Shown: piece by piece, positions 25,685-35,290 of the stretch
How the letters are laid out: every line of letters starts with the position of its first letter
Numbering within the stretch: the first letter of the stretch is position 1
Assembly: GCA_934254725.1 (NCBI GenBank)
Contig: CAKQLR010000010.1
Coordinates: 1 to 47,958, forward strand
Length of the DNA: 47,958 nucleotides
From: an uncultured Clostridia bacterium
GTDB lineage: Bacteria; Bacillota; Clostridia; Christensenellales; Borkfalkiaceae
Reading direction: 5' to 3'
Position numbers and translations under genes: made by a program
Notes under the pieces: model-generated
What the model was told of the DNA's origin: nothing
The model's database searches: none
What the model saw: the letters and a program-made list of their open reading frames with translations, nothing else

Positions 25685-26911
25685 ATGTTTAAAAGGTTTT
25701 TAATGTTTATTCTGAGCTTTACGTTCCTGTTTACGGCAACCGCCTGTAACGGTCGGAACGAAGATAATTCTTCCTCTGACACAGGGCACAGCGAAAGCTC
25801 CGATACGGGCAACAGCACAAGCGACGACACTTCAGAGGAGGTTTTACCCGTGAAAGAAATAGTTTACACAGATATGCTTTCTTCTAAAAACATAAACTTT
25901 TTCGGAAGAAATTATGTAAACGAAAGCCTCGGAATGGTTGAGTTCGACTACTCGGCGGCAGGCTTCGAAACGGAATTTACCGGGACAAAACTTACCGCTA
26001 CCTTGTACGGTAAAGACATAGCGGGCTACGGCAATACATATCTGTCAGTTTTTGTCGACGGCGACGAAAAGATATTAGAGCTTGAATCAAACAAACAAAA
26101 GGACTACGTGTTGTGCGAAGGGCTCGGCGAAGGGACTCATCGCGTAAAGGTTTTAAAGAGAACAGAGCTTGCGTTTACTCAGGCGGGTATATCCAGAATA
26201 TGGTCGGACGGGGATATTCTGAAAGCCCCCGCGAGAAGAAAACTGAAATTTGAGTTTTACGGCGATTCCATTACCTGCGGATACGGGTCCGTTTCGGAAA
26301 TCGGCGATAAGGGCTTTAAAACGGCAACCGAAAGCGCACTATCCACTTACGCGTTCTTTACTGCCGAACACTTTAACGCCGAGTGCAATTTTATTTCATA
26401 CAGCGGCTGGTACGTTACTAAGAGTATAGACGGCACCGAGGGCGGAGATATATCTAAAGTTTATGACAAGTACTCTGCGGCAAACACGGACGAGTGGGAT
26501 TTTTCCTCCTACGTTGCGGATATAGTAGTAGTTAACATAGGCGCAAACGATGAAAACTACGTTAACCTGAACGTTTCCGATAAAAACACCAAGGGCGAAA
26601 GAATAGAATATTTCGACGTAAAATATACGGCTCTTATAACAAATTTAAGGCGAAAATATCCGAACGCATATATTTTCTGCGTTACGGGAATGCTCGGTGA
26701 AAACACGCTGCCCAACACGATTTTAAGTGTTGCGGAGCTGAAACAACTCGACGGCGACGACAAGATTTTCGCCACCACCCTGTATGCGAGGGATAATCCC
26801 TCGGAACTCGGTACCGACGGGCATCCGAGCGAAAGCGCGCACAGAAAAGCCGCAAACGACTTAATAGAGATGATAACCGACTGCGTTCCCGCGGAGGTCT
26901 TAAACAAATGA
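25685..26911 (+). CDS. CE2-like SGNH acetyl esterase lipoprotein
   Basis: A 408-residue lipoprotein (Cys21 after LFTATA) with a Ser/Thr/Asp-rich linker. The N-terminal beta-sandwich (about 60-185) and C-terminal SGNH domain have the order seen in carbohydrate esterase family 2. Nucleophile Ser195 lies in YGDSITCGYG, the oxyanion Asn in the GANDENY block, and Asp378/His380 in TDGHPS. CE2 enzymes remove acetyl groups from sugar hydroxyls outside the cell. I chose the ATG at 25685, which has a GGAGGG RBS and a proper signal peptide; an upstream TTG at 25613 would spoil the signal. It follows the GH65 gene by 11 bases and overlaps the next esterase by 4. Confidence 0.85.
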   Translation: MFKRFLMFILSFTFLFTATACNGRNEDNSSSDTGHSESSDTGNSTSDDTSEEVLPVKEIVYTDMLSSKNINFFGRNYVNESLGMVEFDYSAAGFETEFTGTKLTATLYGKDIAGYGNTYLSVFVDGDEKILELESNKQKDYVLCEGLGEGTHRVKVLKRTELAFTQAGISRIWSDGDILKAPARRKLKFEFYGDSITCGYGSVSEIGDKGFKTATESALSTYAFFTAEHFNAECNFISYSGWYVTKSIDGTEGGDISKVYDKYSAANTDEWDFSSYVADIVVVNIGANDENYVNLNVSDKNTKGERIEYFDVKYTALITNLRRKYPNAYIFCVTGMLGENTLPNTILSVAELKQLDGDDKIFATTLYARDNPSELGTDGHPSESAHRKAANDLIEMITDCVPAEVLNK

Positions 26912-27945
26912 CCGACGATTTATATTCTCCTTTTTGGAATGGCAAGGTAACGGAAGAAAGCGTTATCCTCGTAAAAAACGGCGACGAAAAGCCGAAAGGG
27001 AAATTACTCTTTTCCCCTTCGGAAATTTTAAAAGTTACTTCCTATGACGGAGCAAAAGAATTTGAAGAAAAGGATTACTCTTTTTCGGGAAACGAATTTT
27101 TTGCGGAGGATAATTCCCCTCTCCCCTTTATGACCGAGGAGATGACGCACGGGGAAGGAAAAGCCAAGGAAGAAGGTCTCGGCGTGATGGACGGGCTTGT
27201 CTTTACCGAGGGCACGGGCATCGTAAAGTATCAGGTAAAAGTCACATATATTTATGACGCCGAAAAATACAAATGGGGCGTTTTACCCGAGAAAAAGGGG
27301 ACTTCTTTAACAAATCTGTATAAAAAAGGTCGTAGCGGAAAGAAGCTGAACGTTCTGCTTTACGGCGACAGCATTGCCGCAGGTTGCCATGCTTCTTCCG
27401 TGCTGAACTATCCCCCGTATTTACCTGTTTGGGGTAAAACGGTTTCCGAAAAAATCGGGGAATATTTCGGCGGAGACGCGACTTTTACGAATATTTCCGT
27501 CGGCGGATATATCAGCCGTCAGGGGCTTGAGAATATAGACGAAAAACTTTCCGCCGTGGAAAAAGGAAGCATAGACCTTGCCATTCTGCACTTCGGAATG
27601 AACGACGGCTCGTGGAAGGTCACTTTTGCGGAATACAAGTCCAACATGCAAAAGATGATTGACGTTTTAAGGAAACACTCCCCCGAATGCGATATTATCA
27701 TCGTTTCAAATCTTGTGGCTAATCCCCTTTGCTCTCAGGATACGGAGCTTACCTCGTCATACCTGGCTGCGGATAAGGAGCTGGAAACGGCTTGCGAAAG
27801 AGTAGTCACCGTGGATATGACAACCCTTTGCCTTGAACTTTTCAAGACGAAAAAAGGGTTGGATTTATACGCAAACGACATAAACCACCCTACGGATTTT
27901 CTTGTGAGAATTTTCGTAACTTATATAACCGAAAGTATTTTTTAA
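26908..27945 (+). CDS. cytosolic SGNH esterase, tandem paralogue 1
   Basis: A 345-residue protein without signal peptide. The N-terminal beta domain (about 1-140) is shared with the next two proteins. The SGNH domain has Ser155 in YGDSIAAGCHAS, Asn232 in HFGMNDGS and the Asp324-x-x-His327 pair in NDINHPTDF. Expected role: hydrolysis of an acyl ester on a sugar in the cytosol. It overlaps the CE2-like gene by 4 bases, so translation is coupled. Compared with its two lipoprotein relatives it keeps the catalytic Asp of the DxxH motif and may be the internal counterpart acting after import. The acyl group and substrate are not known. Confidence 0.82.
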   Translation: MTDDLYSPFWNGKVTEESVILVKNGDEKPKGKLLFSPSEILKVTSYDGAKEFEEKDYSFSGNEFFAEDNSPLPFMTEEMTHGEGKAKEEGLGVMDGLVFTEGTGIVKYQVKVTYIYDAEKYKWGVLPEKKGTSLTNLYKKGRSGKKLNVLLYGDSIAAGCHASSVLNYPPYLPVWGKTVSEKIGEYFGGDATFTNISVGGYISRQGLENIDEKLSAVEKGSIDLAILHFGMNDGSWKVTFAEYKSNMQKMIDVLRKHSPECDIIIVSNLVANPLCSQDTELTSSYLAADKELETACERVVTVDMTTLCLELFKTKKGLDLYANDINHPTDFLVRIFVTYITESIF

Positions 27946-27961
27946 CGGGAGATGATTTTAA

Positions 27962-29167
27962 ATGAAAAAATTACTGTGCATATTGCTTTGCCTTATGTTA
28001 TCTTTTTCTCTTTTTGCCTGTAACGGAGACGATTCCTCTTCTTCGTCGTCCGATTCCGGCAGCACAACCGAAAGCACGGATACCGGAACAAGCAGCTCGT
28101 CGGGCGATGAAACGCCCGCAGACGACAAACGTTCCGCAGAATACGTTTCGCTCTGGTCTACGGATACCATTACGAACGAAACGGTAATGCTTCAGGAGGA
28201 CGAAACCGGTTGGATTGCAGGCGGCTTGCTGTTCGAGCCTACGGAAATTCTCGAAATCAAGAATTACGACCTGACTATTTCTTACGACTCTTCCGATTAC
28301 GTCATGAACGGCAGATATATGGAAAGAACGGAAAACTCAGAAATGCCGTATATGAGCTACGACATAGTAAGTTGTTCGGATTTAAGCGGCACTAACCTCG
28401 GCACACTCGGCGGATTGGTGTTCACCGAAACGAAAGAAATAGCCTCATATCTTTTAAACGTAACCTATAAGTACGACAGAACTCAGGAAGATTGGGCTTT
28501 CCGCCCCGAAAACAAGAGCGACGTTCTTACGAACTTCCAAAGAAAGCTCAAAGAGAAAAAGGATATAAAGCTGTTTTTATACGGCGACAGCATAGGCGCG
28601 GGTTGCCACGCTTCTTCCGTACTCGATTACAACCCCTATATGCCTATCTGGGGTAAAGCCGTTGCAAACGAAATATCCAAAAAATACGAAACCAAAGTTG
28701 ATTTCTACAACGCTTCTCAAGGCGGCTGGACAAGCGCGGACGGTGCGAGAAACATCTCTCAGAAGATTTCCATAGTTCCGTACGAAACACCGGATATAGC
28801 CATAATAGAGTTCGGAATGAACGACGGCAGCGCGATGGTTTCGGCAAAGACTTACGCGGGCAACATCAAAACAATTATTGCAGGCATACGCGAGAGCGCG
28901 CCCGATTGCGATATAGTGCTTATTTCCACAATAAAAGCAAATCCCCTTTGCGGACAGGATAAGGAACTGACGGGTTCATATCATAACGAAAACTTAAAAA
29001 TCTGCGAAGAGTACGAAAGGTGCGTAACCGTAAACATGACCGCCCTTTGCGACGAACTCTATTCCAAGAAGGACGGGCTTGACCTGCTTGCCAACAACAT
29101 TAACCACCCGAATGATTTCCTCGTCAGATGTTTTGTAATGAACATTCTCGACGTTATCGAGGGCTGA
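27962..29167 (+). CDS. SGNH esterase lipoprotein, tandem paralogue 2
   Basis: A 401-residue lipoprotein. Lipobox LFAC gives Cys20, followed by a Ser/Asp/Thr linker (about 24-56), the shared N-terminal beta domain and an SGNH domain. Ser210 lies in YGDSIGAGCHAS and the oxyanion Asn in EFGMNDGS. The last motif reads Asn379-I-N-His382 in place of Asp-x-x-His. The N-terminal domain keeps the spacing of the cytosolic copy at 26908. It probably deacylates the substrate at the membrane surface. The Asn at the triad position may lower activity or be tolerated, because NHP-DF versions exist in some SGNH proteins. It is the middle member of a three-gene tandem array. Confidence 0.82.
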   Translation: MKKLLCILLCLMLSFSLFACNGDDSSSSSSDSGSTTESTDTGTSSSSGDETPADDKRSAEYVSLWSTDTITNETVMLQEDETGWIAGGLLFEPTEILEIKNYDLTISYDSSDYVMNGRYMERTENSEMPYMSYDIVSCSDLSGTNLGTLGGLVFTETKEIASYLLNVTYKYDRTQEDWAFRPENKSDVLTNFQRKLKEKKDIKLFLYGDSIGAGCHASSVLDYNPYMPIWGKAVANEISKKYETKVDFYNASQGGWTSADGARNISQKISIVPYETPDIAIIEFGMNDGSAMVSAKTYAGNIKTIIAGIRESAPDCDIVLISTIKANPLCGQDKELTGSYHNENLKICEEYERCVTVNMTALCDELYSKKDGLDLLANNINHPNDFLVRCFVMNILDVIEG

Positions 29168-29169
29168 TT

Positions 29170-30312
29170 ATGAAAAAACTTTTTTCCGCGTTTATTGCGA
29201 TAGTATTATTGTTAACGAGCTTTGCTGCGTGCGATAAGGAGCCGAATATACCCGATTACGACCCATATGCAGATTTTCTTATCGGCGGCGTTATGCAAAA
29301 CGAAACGGTCGTTCTTATAGAAGGAGCGGACGGCAAATATTCGGGCAAACTTCTTTTTACACCCGAAAAGGTTATATCGGTCAAGGATTACACTTTGCAA
29401 AAGACCTTCGACGAAAGCGAATACACGATAGAAGGTAACGTTATTTCGACGACGAAAAATTCCACCCTTCCCAAAATGACCGAAAAGATGACGACAGGCG
29501 AGGAAGACAAGGATATTTACGGGTGGCAGTCATACGATACCGGATACGTTTTTACCGAAGGATTAGGCATTTTAATGCACCAGGTGGCGGTTACTTACAC
29601 TTACGATAAATCCCTCTCTTTCGGCGCTATTCCCTCATACGAGGGGGATAAACTCGTGAATTTTTCAGCTAAACTCGGCAAGAAAGAAAAAACGGGCGTA
29701 TTTCTCTACGGTGACAGCATTTCCTACGGATGCAGTTCGTCCGCAATGCTCGGCACCGCGCCCTATCTTCCGGACTACGGAACAGGGTTCGCGGAAGAAC
29801 TCGGAAGGAGAAGCGGAGCAGAAGTCCTGCTGTATAACGGCTCCCAGGGCGGCAGAAATTCTAACGACGGAGTAAACGGGCTGGACTCTGCTTTAGAAGT
29901 GTCCAATTCCTTCTTCGGCGGTAAGCCGGACTTGTTTATCATAGCCTTCGGAATGAACGATTGCGCCCATAAAATCAGCAGAGAAATGTATAAACAAAAC
30001 CTTGTGTCGATGATAGAAAAAGTGCGTTTAAACTGCGAAAAAACGGACATTTTGATTATTTCCACCATTCTGCCGAACGTAAAATCTTCGCACGATACAA
30101 AGCTTATGGACGAGTATAACAACGTGCACGACGAACTTATAAACAGCTATGAAAGAGTTATAAAACTGGACATGACAAACTTTACGAGAGAGCTGTATAA
30201 AACGAAAAACAGCCTGGACGTACTTGCCAATAACGTAAATCACCCCTCCGATTTTCTCGTTCGCTGTTACGACGTTTGTCTGTTGAAAAAATTGTATAAA
30301 GGAACATATTAA
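29170..30312 (+). CDS. SGNH esterase lipoprotein, tandem paralogue 3
   Basis: A 380-residue lipoprotein with lipobox SFAAC (Cys21) and almost no linker, unlike its left neighbour. The shared N-terminal beta domain is followed by the SGNH domain with Ser183 in YGDSISYGCSSS, an AFGMNDCA oxyanion block and Asn355-V-N-His358 in the final motif. I chose the ATG at 29170, two bases after the preceding stop codon, with GAGGG at 29159-29163; the frame opens earlier at 29128 but lacks a signal there. It probably has the same role as the 27962 protein on a slightly different substrate position. Confidence 0.82.
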   Translation: MKKLFSAFIAIVLLLTSFAACDKEPNIPDYDPYADFLIGGVMQNETVVLIEGADGKYSGKLLFTPEKVISVKDYTLQKTFDESEYTIEGNVISTTKNSTLPKMTEKMTTGEEDKDIYGWQSYDTGYVFTEGLGILMHQVAVTYTYDKSLSFGAIPSYEGDKLVNFSAKLGKKEKTGVFLYGDSISYGCSSSAMLGTAPYLPDYGTGFAEELGRRSGAEVLLYNGSQGGRNSNDGVNGLDSALEVSNSFFGGKPDLFIIAFGMNDCAHKISREMYKQNLVSMIEKVRLNCEKTDILIISTILPNVKSSHDTKLMDEYNNVHDELINSYERVIKLDMTNFTRELYKTKNSLDVLANNVNHPSDFLVRCYDVCLLKKLYKGTY

Positions 30313-30323
30313 GAGGTTTGAAA

Positions 30324-30968
30324 ATGCTATTCGAAAAAGGACAAAAAATTGTTTTTGCGGGAGATTCCGTTACAGACGACGGCAGAAAACGCCCCGTAGG
30401 CGAGGGTTTATGGGGAGGCTTAGGAAACGGGTTTGTTCGCTTTATCGACACGTTTTTTACGGTGGATTACCCCGAACTTATGCTAAGGTGCGTTAACATG
30501 GGAAATTCGGGCGACACTTCCGACAACCTGCTTGCGAGGTGGGACGACGACGTTACCGCATTAAACCCGGATTACGTGGTTTTGTGCATAGGTTTTAACG
30601 ACGTGTGGCGGCAGTTCGACAGCCCCTGCCAGACAGAACAAGCCGTTTCTCCCGAAAAATACAGGGAAAATCTTAACGCAATGGCGGATAAAACCGACGC
30701 GAAAATGATCTGGATGACGCCGTATTATCTTGAGCCGAACAAAGACGACCTCATGCGCAAGCGTATGGACGAGTACGGCGCGATAATGAAAGAAGAAGCC
30801 GAAAAACGCGGCATTCTTTGCATAGATTTACAGCTGGCGTTTGAAGAGATATTAAAACATCTCTATCCCGCGTTTATAACGTGGGACAGAATTCACCCGG
30901 GTTGGGTAGGCAGTATGATTATCGCCCGCGCTTTTTTGAAAAACGTCGGGTATAAAGCGGTTTTATAA
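30324..30968 (+). CDS. small cytosolic SGNH/GDSL hydrolase
   Basis: A 214-residue single-domain SGNH hydrolase, unlike the two-domain esterases before it. Nucleophile Ser15 lies in FAGDSVTDDGR, the oxyanion Gly in NSGDTS, Asn in IGFNDVW, and the triad pair is Asp188-R-I-His191 (DRIHPG). The sequence resembles the short lysophospholipase/arylesterase and acetyl-xylan esterase group. There is no signal peptide, so it acts in the cytosol, perhaps removing remaining acetyl groups from imported sugar. I chose the ATG at 30324 with AAGAGG 7 bases upstream rather than the TTG two codons earlier. It is the last gene of the rightward cluster before the terminator. Confidence 0.85.
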   Translation: MLFEKGQKIVFAGDSVTDDGRKRPVGEGLWGGLGNGFVRFIDTFFTVDYPELMLRCVNMGNSGDTSDNLLARWDDDVTALNPDYVVLCIGFNDVWRQFDSPCQTEQAVSPEKYRENLNAMADKTDAKMIWMTPYYLEPNKDDLMRKRMDEYGAIMKEEAEKRGILCIDLQLAFEEILKHLYPAFITWDRIHPGWVGSMIIARAFLKNVGYKAVL

Positions 30969-30981
30969 TCACACCGCATAG

Positions 30982-31020
30982 AAAAAGAACGGTTTCTTTT
31001 TAAAAAATCGTTCTTTTTTA
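30982..31020. terminator. bidirectional terminator between converging clusters
   Basis: AAAAAGAACG (30982-30991) pairs perfectly with CGTTCTTTTT (31009-31018). A and T runs at the two ends allow termination from both sides. It closes the rightward cluster (ending 30968) and probably the leftward cluster (ending 31066). Confidence 0.8.
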
Positions 31021-31065
31021 TTTATAAATATTATGACCCTTCGGTCGAGAAACTTGAAATAAATT

Positions 31066-32919
31066 TCAGAAAAGTTTTTCGCCTTTTTTGCGTTCTACAG
31101 TGTAAAGCTTCCCGTCTTTTACGTATTCGAAAATTCCGCTGTCCGTTGCGAAAAATCCGCCGTTCTTTTCGGTAAAATAGCCGACGGGAACAAATTTGCC
31201 TTTTAAACCTATAACGCAGCTGCCGTTTACGACGGGGACCGCGGTGAACAAATCGGCGTCAAGACAATCGAGCTCGGCGGTAATTTTTTTATCCGCCGTG
31301 AAAATGCCCATATACCCTTTTTTATAGGAATATAGTGCGTATTCCTTCATTTCGGAAAATTCCGAAACGGTAAACTCCGCAACGTTCTTTTTTTTCGCGT
31401 CGCAGTTAAAAGCAGCTATCAGCAAATTTTTACCAAACGTATTCCAAGCTTTTATCGTTCCCGCATTGTAAGCGTCCTTGAACAAATCGCCTTCGGAAAT
31501 ACGCGCGTTCGTATCGCATAAGGGAACTTTGCCGTCCGACGAACATAACGCTTTCAGCAGCTTTACGTCGGCTGTTTCGGAGTTATCCGCACAGTAAACG
31601 GGGCCGCCCGAAATTGCCCTTGCCACGGCGTGAAACAACCCGTGATAACCCGATTGGAACATATCGAAATCGCATATAAAAAACGGGCCGTAATACAAAA
31701 CGTTTTTAAGGTTGTTTACAACGTGAGGGGCGTAAGATTTTACATCCTCCGGTATGTAATCCTTGGAGCTTCTTATGAGAGGAATATTCTCGGAGGTAAG
31801 CAGAAAATTGACCGTTTCAGAGGAACAAGCTATGGCGTTGTAGTTAAAAAAACTGCCGATAACGCGCGATAAAGCGGACATATATCTTTCGTAAATCTTA
31901 TTTACGCCTTCCTTTTTACCGAAAAGTTCAAGCCAGCCTATCGCGTCGATTTTCACGCCCGTTGCGCCGACCGACTTTTGATAAGAAAGATAATCGCGGT
32001 AAAAATCCTCTATCCTTTCGTAGGGATAATTGCATTCCGTCCCGGCGATATTCAACGGATAAAAATCCTCGGTTACCGTGTTTACGGGCGACGGTTTTTT
32101 CTCTTTCTTTTCGCTGTTCGGCACGTCAAAAGCGTCGTTTACAAGGTCGTAATCGAAAGGCTTGGAAACGCCCGTCCAGTAGCCGTAAAAAGTCTGCCAG
32201 AAGATAAATTCCGAAACGCCTATGCTTTTTAGTCTTTCGGTAAAGGCTTTCATTCCGCCGGGGAATTTTTCGGTATCTTCGCGAAAATCTTTAAGCATTG
32301 CCTTTTCATCCTGCTGCCAACCGTTATCCAAAATCAACGCGCCGACGTTCAGTCCATTTTCTTTCCACTCCGTCAAAAGATTATAAATCTTTTGCGAGGA
32401 AATCTTGTCGTAAAAGGCGTTGTACGTGCAAAAACCGAAGTAATCAGTGAACGACGGGCAAACCTTTTCGCCGACGAGTTTACAGCTTTTAAAGCGTTTT
32501 GAAATCTCGCGGGCAGATGCTTCCGTCAAAGCGAAAACGTCTTTACCCTCTCCTACAAAACAAAACGTGCTTTCTTTTGCAGTTATATTATCGTTTTTTG
32601 TGTCCAGAACAATATGTAAACCGTCCACATCGCCCTCAAAATAGGTAACGAAAGCGCTGTCCGTCAAAGCGTAAACGGCGGCATATCCCCCGCCGCGCTT
32701 TTTTACGATAGCAAAAATCGTCTGCCCGGGCACGAGAGAAAAATTATCCACCGTAACGCTTTCTATAAAACAAGCGTTTATTCTGTAATAACACAAAATT
32801 TTTTCCGCGTCTAAACCAAGCGGAAAAATCACCTCTGCCCGCGCAACGGCTTCATCAAACTTTACACGCCAAAAATCACCTTTTGCCGAAGCGTCTTTTT
32901 TTAATTCGTAATTTACCAT
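31066..32919 (-). CDS. GH36-type alpha-galactosidase of the raffinose synthase / Sip1 group
   Basis: A 617-residue protein without signal peptide. Barrel motifs match the raffinose-synthase-like branch of GH36: ILDNGWQ (about 196-202), GVKIDAIGW with putative nucleophile Asp325, CSSETVNF (about 365-372) and IRSSKDYIP with putative acid Asp387, then DFDMFQS. Bacterial members usually hydrolyse alpha-galactosides in the cytosol. The start is odd: TATAAT sits directly against the ATG and no convincing Shine-Dalgarno is visible, only GGACAG about 11 bases upstream. It follows the repeat lipoprotein by 74 bases and is the last gene of the leftward cluster. Confidence 0.83.
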   Translation of the reverse strand: MVNYELKKDASAKGDFWRVKFDEAVARAEVIFPLGLDAEKILCYYRINACFIESVTVDNFSLVPGQTIFAIVKKRGGGYAAVYALTDSAFVTYFEGDVDGLHIVLDTKNDNITAKESTFCFVGEGKDVFALTEASAREISKRFKSCKLVGEKVCPSFTDYFGFCTYNAFYDKISSQKIYNLLTEWKENGLNVGALILDNGWQQDEKAMLKDFREDTEKFPGGMKAFTERLKSIGVSEFIFWQTFYGYWTGVSKPFDYDLVNDAFDVPNSEKKEKKPSPVNTVTEDFYPLNIAGTECNYPYERIEDFYRDYLSYQKSVGATGVKIDAIGWLELFGKKEGVNKIYERYMSALSRVIGSFFNYNAIACSSETVNFLLTSENIPLIRSSKDYIPEDVKSYAPHVVNNLKNVLYYGPFFICDFDMFQSGYHGLFHAVARAISGGPVYCADNSETADVKLLKALCSSDGKVPLCDTNARISEGDLFKDAYNAGTIKAWNTFGKNLLIAAFNCDAKKKNVAEFTVSEFSEMKEYALYSYKKGYMGIFTADKKITAELDCLDADLFTAVPVVNGSCVIGLKGKFVPVGYFTEKNGGFFATDSGIFEYVKDGKLYTVERKKGEKLF

Positions 32920-32945
32920 ATTATATCTGTCCGTTTTGTTTTTGC

Positions 32946-32979
32946 GAGCCGCCCGCTTTTAAAACGGACGGCTCTTTTT
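32946..32979 (+). terminator. hairpin with T-tract in the orientation opposite to its genes
   Basis: GAGCCGCCCGCTTTT (32946-32960) pairs with AAAACGGACGGCTC (32961-32974), with G-U wobble, and TTTTT follows at 32975-32979. Read rightwards this is a good Rho-independent terminator. Read leftwards, the direction of both flanking genes, it lacks a U-tract. It may stop antisense transcription entering the repeat lipoprotein gene, or serve as an intercistronic hairpin. Confidence 0.6.
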
Positions 32980-32993
32980 ATGTTGTTATGTTA

Positions 32994-35290
32994 TTATTCC
33001 GCTACTTCTATTATGGAGAAGTTGCCAAGGTACATTTTCAGGGGGTGTCCCGCCATAAAGATCATGTACTCTTTATCTGTTTCGAGCGCGGTGAATTCCG
33101 CACTGTAAGTGTGTACACCTTTCTCTTTGGAAAGTTCCGGCATAGAGGTAAAGCCCGTTGCGGAATCCGCAAAACCGCTGTATTCCCAGCCTTCTGCCTG
33201 TACGATATAGTAAGTGAACGTGATTCTGTATTTTTTACCTGCTTCGAACAAACCTCTTGTTCCGGTAAATTTAAACGAATCGTTTTCGGCTTTTGTGTTA
33301 TCGAGATACAAAACTTTATCGCCGAAACCTTCTAAATCGTTTAACACTTCGGTTTTCGAAACTTTTACGGAATTCGTTACATCCATAACGTAACCGTCCT
33401 GATTCCAGCTGTAAGTTCCTTCCACGCTGTCGTCATAAGCGTAGTTCGCATCTTCGACCTCTACGATGGTAAAGTTGCCGAGATACATCTTTAAAGGATG
33501 TTCTGCCATAAAGATCATGTACTCTTCGTCTGCCGCTACAGCCGTAAATTCTCCGGTGTAGGTGTGTGCGCCTTTCGCTTTGGAAAGTTCGGGCATAACT
33601 TCAAAGCCCGTTGCGTCCGCTCCCGCAAAGCCGCTTAACTCCCAACCTTCTGCCTGTATGATGTAGTAATTGAAAGTAATTCTGTATTTTTTACCTGCCG
33701 TGAATAAGCCTTTTGTTCCGGCGAAGTTAAACGAATCATTATTTGCGTTAGTGTTATCGAGGTATAAAACTATATTGCCGTAACCGTCTAAGCCCTTTAA
33801 TTCCTTGGGTTTTCCGATTCTTTCGGAATGATTTACCTTCATTACGTAATCGTTCTGATCCCATACGTAGCTGCCGGGCGTGCTATCATCGTAAGCGTAG
33901 TTTGCTTCGCCGATATCGATAACTTCTTCAACCTCTATGATTTTGAAGTTGCCGAGGTACATCTTTATAGGATGGCTCATCATGAAAATCATGTACTCTT
34001 TATCTGCTTCGACAGCGGTGAATTCCGCACTGTAAACGTGCGCGCCGACTGCAGAGGAAAGTTCAGGCATAGCGTTGAAGCCGGTAGCGCCGTCTCCGCC
34101 AAAACCGCTGAACTCATAACCTTCCGCCTGTACGATGTAGTAATTGAAAGTAATTCTGTACTTCTGACCTGCTTCAAACAAGCCGTTAGTGCCCTTAAAC
34201 GTGAAGGAATCGTTGCCTGCGTTTGTGTTATCGAGATATAAAACCTTGTTGCCGTAGCCTTCTTCGTCTTTCAAAACATCGGGTTTGTCAACTCTTTCGG
34301 AGTTGGTTACGTCCATGATGAAGTTGTTCTGATCCCAACTGTAAGTGCCTCTGACCGAACCGTCGTACCCAACGTTTGCAAGCTCTGTGATTTTGAAGTT
34401 GCCGAGGTACATCTTCAACGGATGATTTGCCATGTAAATCATGTACGAGAGATCGCCTTCCAACGTGGTGAATTCTCCGGTGTAAGTTTGTGCGCCTTTT
34501 GCCGAGGAGAGTTCGGGCATAGCCTTAAAGCCTGTCGAGCCGGAGCCGCCAAAGCCGCTGAACTCGTAACCTTCCGCTTCGATGATGTAGTAATCGAAGG
34601 AAATTCTGTACTTCTGCGTTGTCTTGAAAAGACCGTAAGTGCCGTTAAACTTGAAGGAATCGTTGTTTACGTTAGTATTATCGAGGTATAAAACCTTGTC
34701 GCCGAAGCCCTGTAAATCGTTTAATTCTGCGGGTTTGTCGATCCACTTAGACCAGGAGACGTTCATAACGTACTCGTTCTGATCCCAGCTGACTTCGCCT
34801 TCTACCGTTTTGTTTGCGCTGTAATTGACGTCAAGCAACTCTATCGTAACGTCGCCGAGATAGTACTCTACGTTTTTGTTTGCCGTGTAGTTAGAAAGTT
34901 CGTTCCTTGCGGTGCCGAAGTTTTCGTCGCCGATTTTAGCCGTGAAAGCGTAAGAATAATACTCGTGCAAACCTGTTGCGTTTTTAAGACTCGGCATAGT
35001 TTCAAAGCCGGTTGCGTCGCCGCCCTTGAAGCCCATATAAAGTCTGTTGCCCTCGTTCGCTATCATATAATAGTTGAACGAAATAACGTAAGTGTAGCCC
35101 GCTTTGAACGCGCCGTTCATACCGACGAACTGAGGACCGGTACTCTTAATGTGGACAACCTTATCGGAGAAGCCGGCTTTGCCCTGAAGTTCTGCGGGGG
35201 TATCGATAACGGTACCGTTTTCTACGATGAGGGGGTTAACCGACTGAACCCAGGTTTTGGAGCCGTTTTGAATTATTTCTTCGTCGATGC
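32994..35290 (-). repeat. five tandem copies of a coding repeat of about 150 residues
   Basis: Copies start near 35275, 34825, 34368, 33905 and 33443 on the minus strand and end at the stop codon. The four C-terminal copies are close relatives and share LYLDNT-x-x-x-NDSF, GLF, YYI-x-x-AEG-W/Y-E-L/F/Y-SGF and H-P-L/I-KMYLGNF. The first copy is diverged and lacks the LYLDNT and MYLGN motifs. The steps are about 450-470 bases. Confidence 0.8.

Noticed and set aside
29128..29169. Earlier ATG for the third tandem SGNH esterase
   Set aside because: It overlaps the preceding gene and would bury the lipoprotein signal. The ATG at 29170 has a GAGGG site.
32994..34830. Regularly spaced similar blocks resembling a CRISPR or satellite array
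   Set aside because: The period is about 450-470 bases, the copies diverge, and the reading frame is continuous. They are protein-coding repeats.
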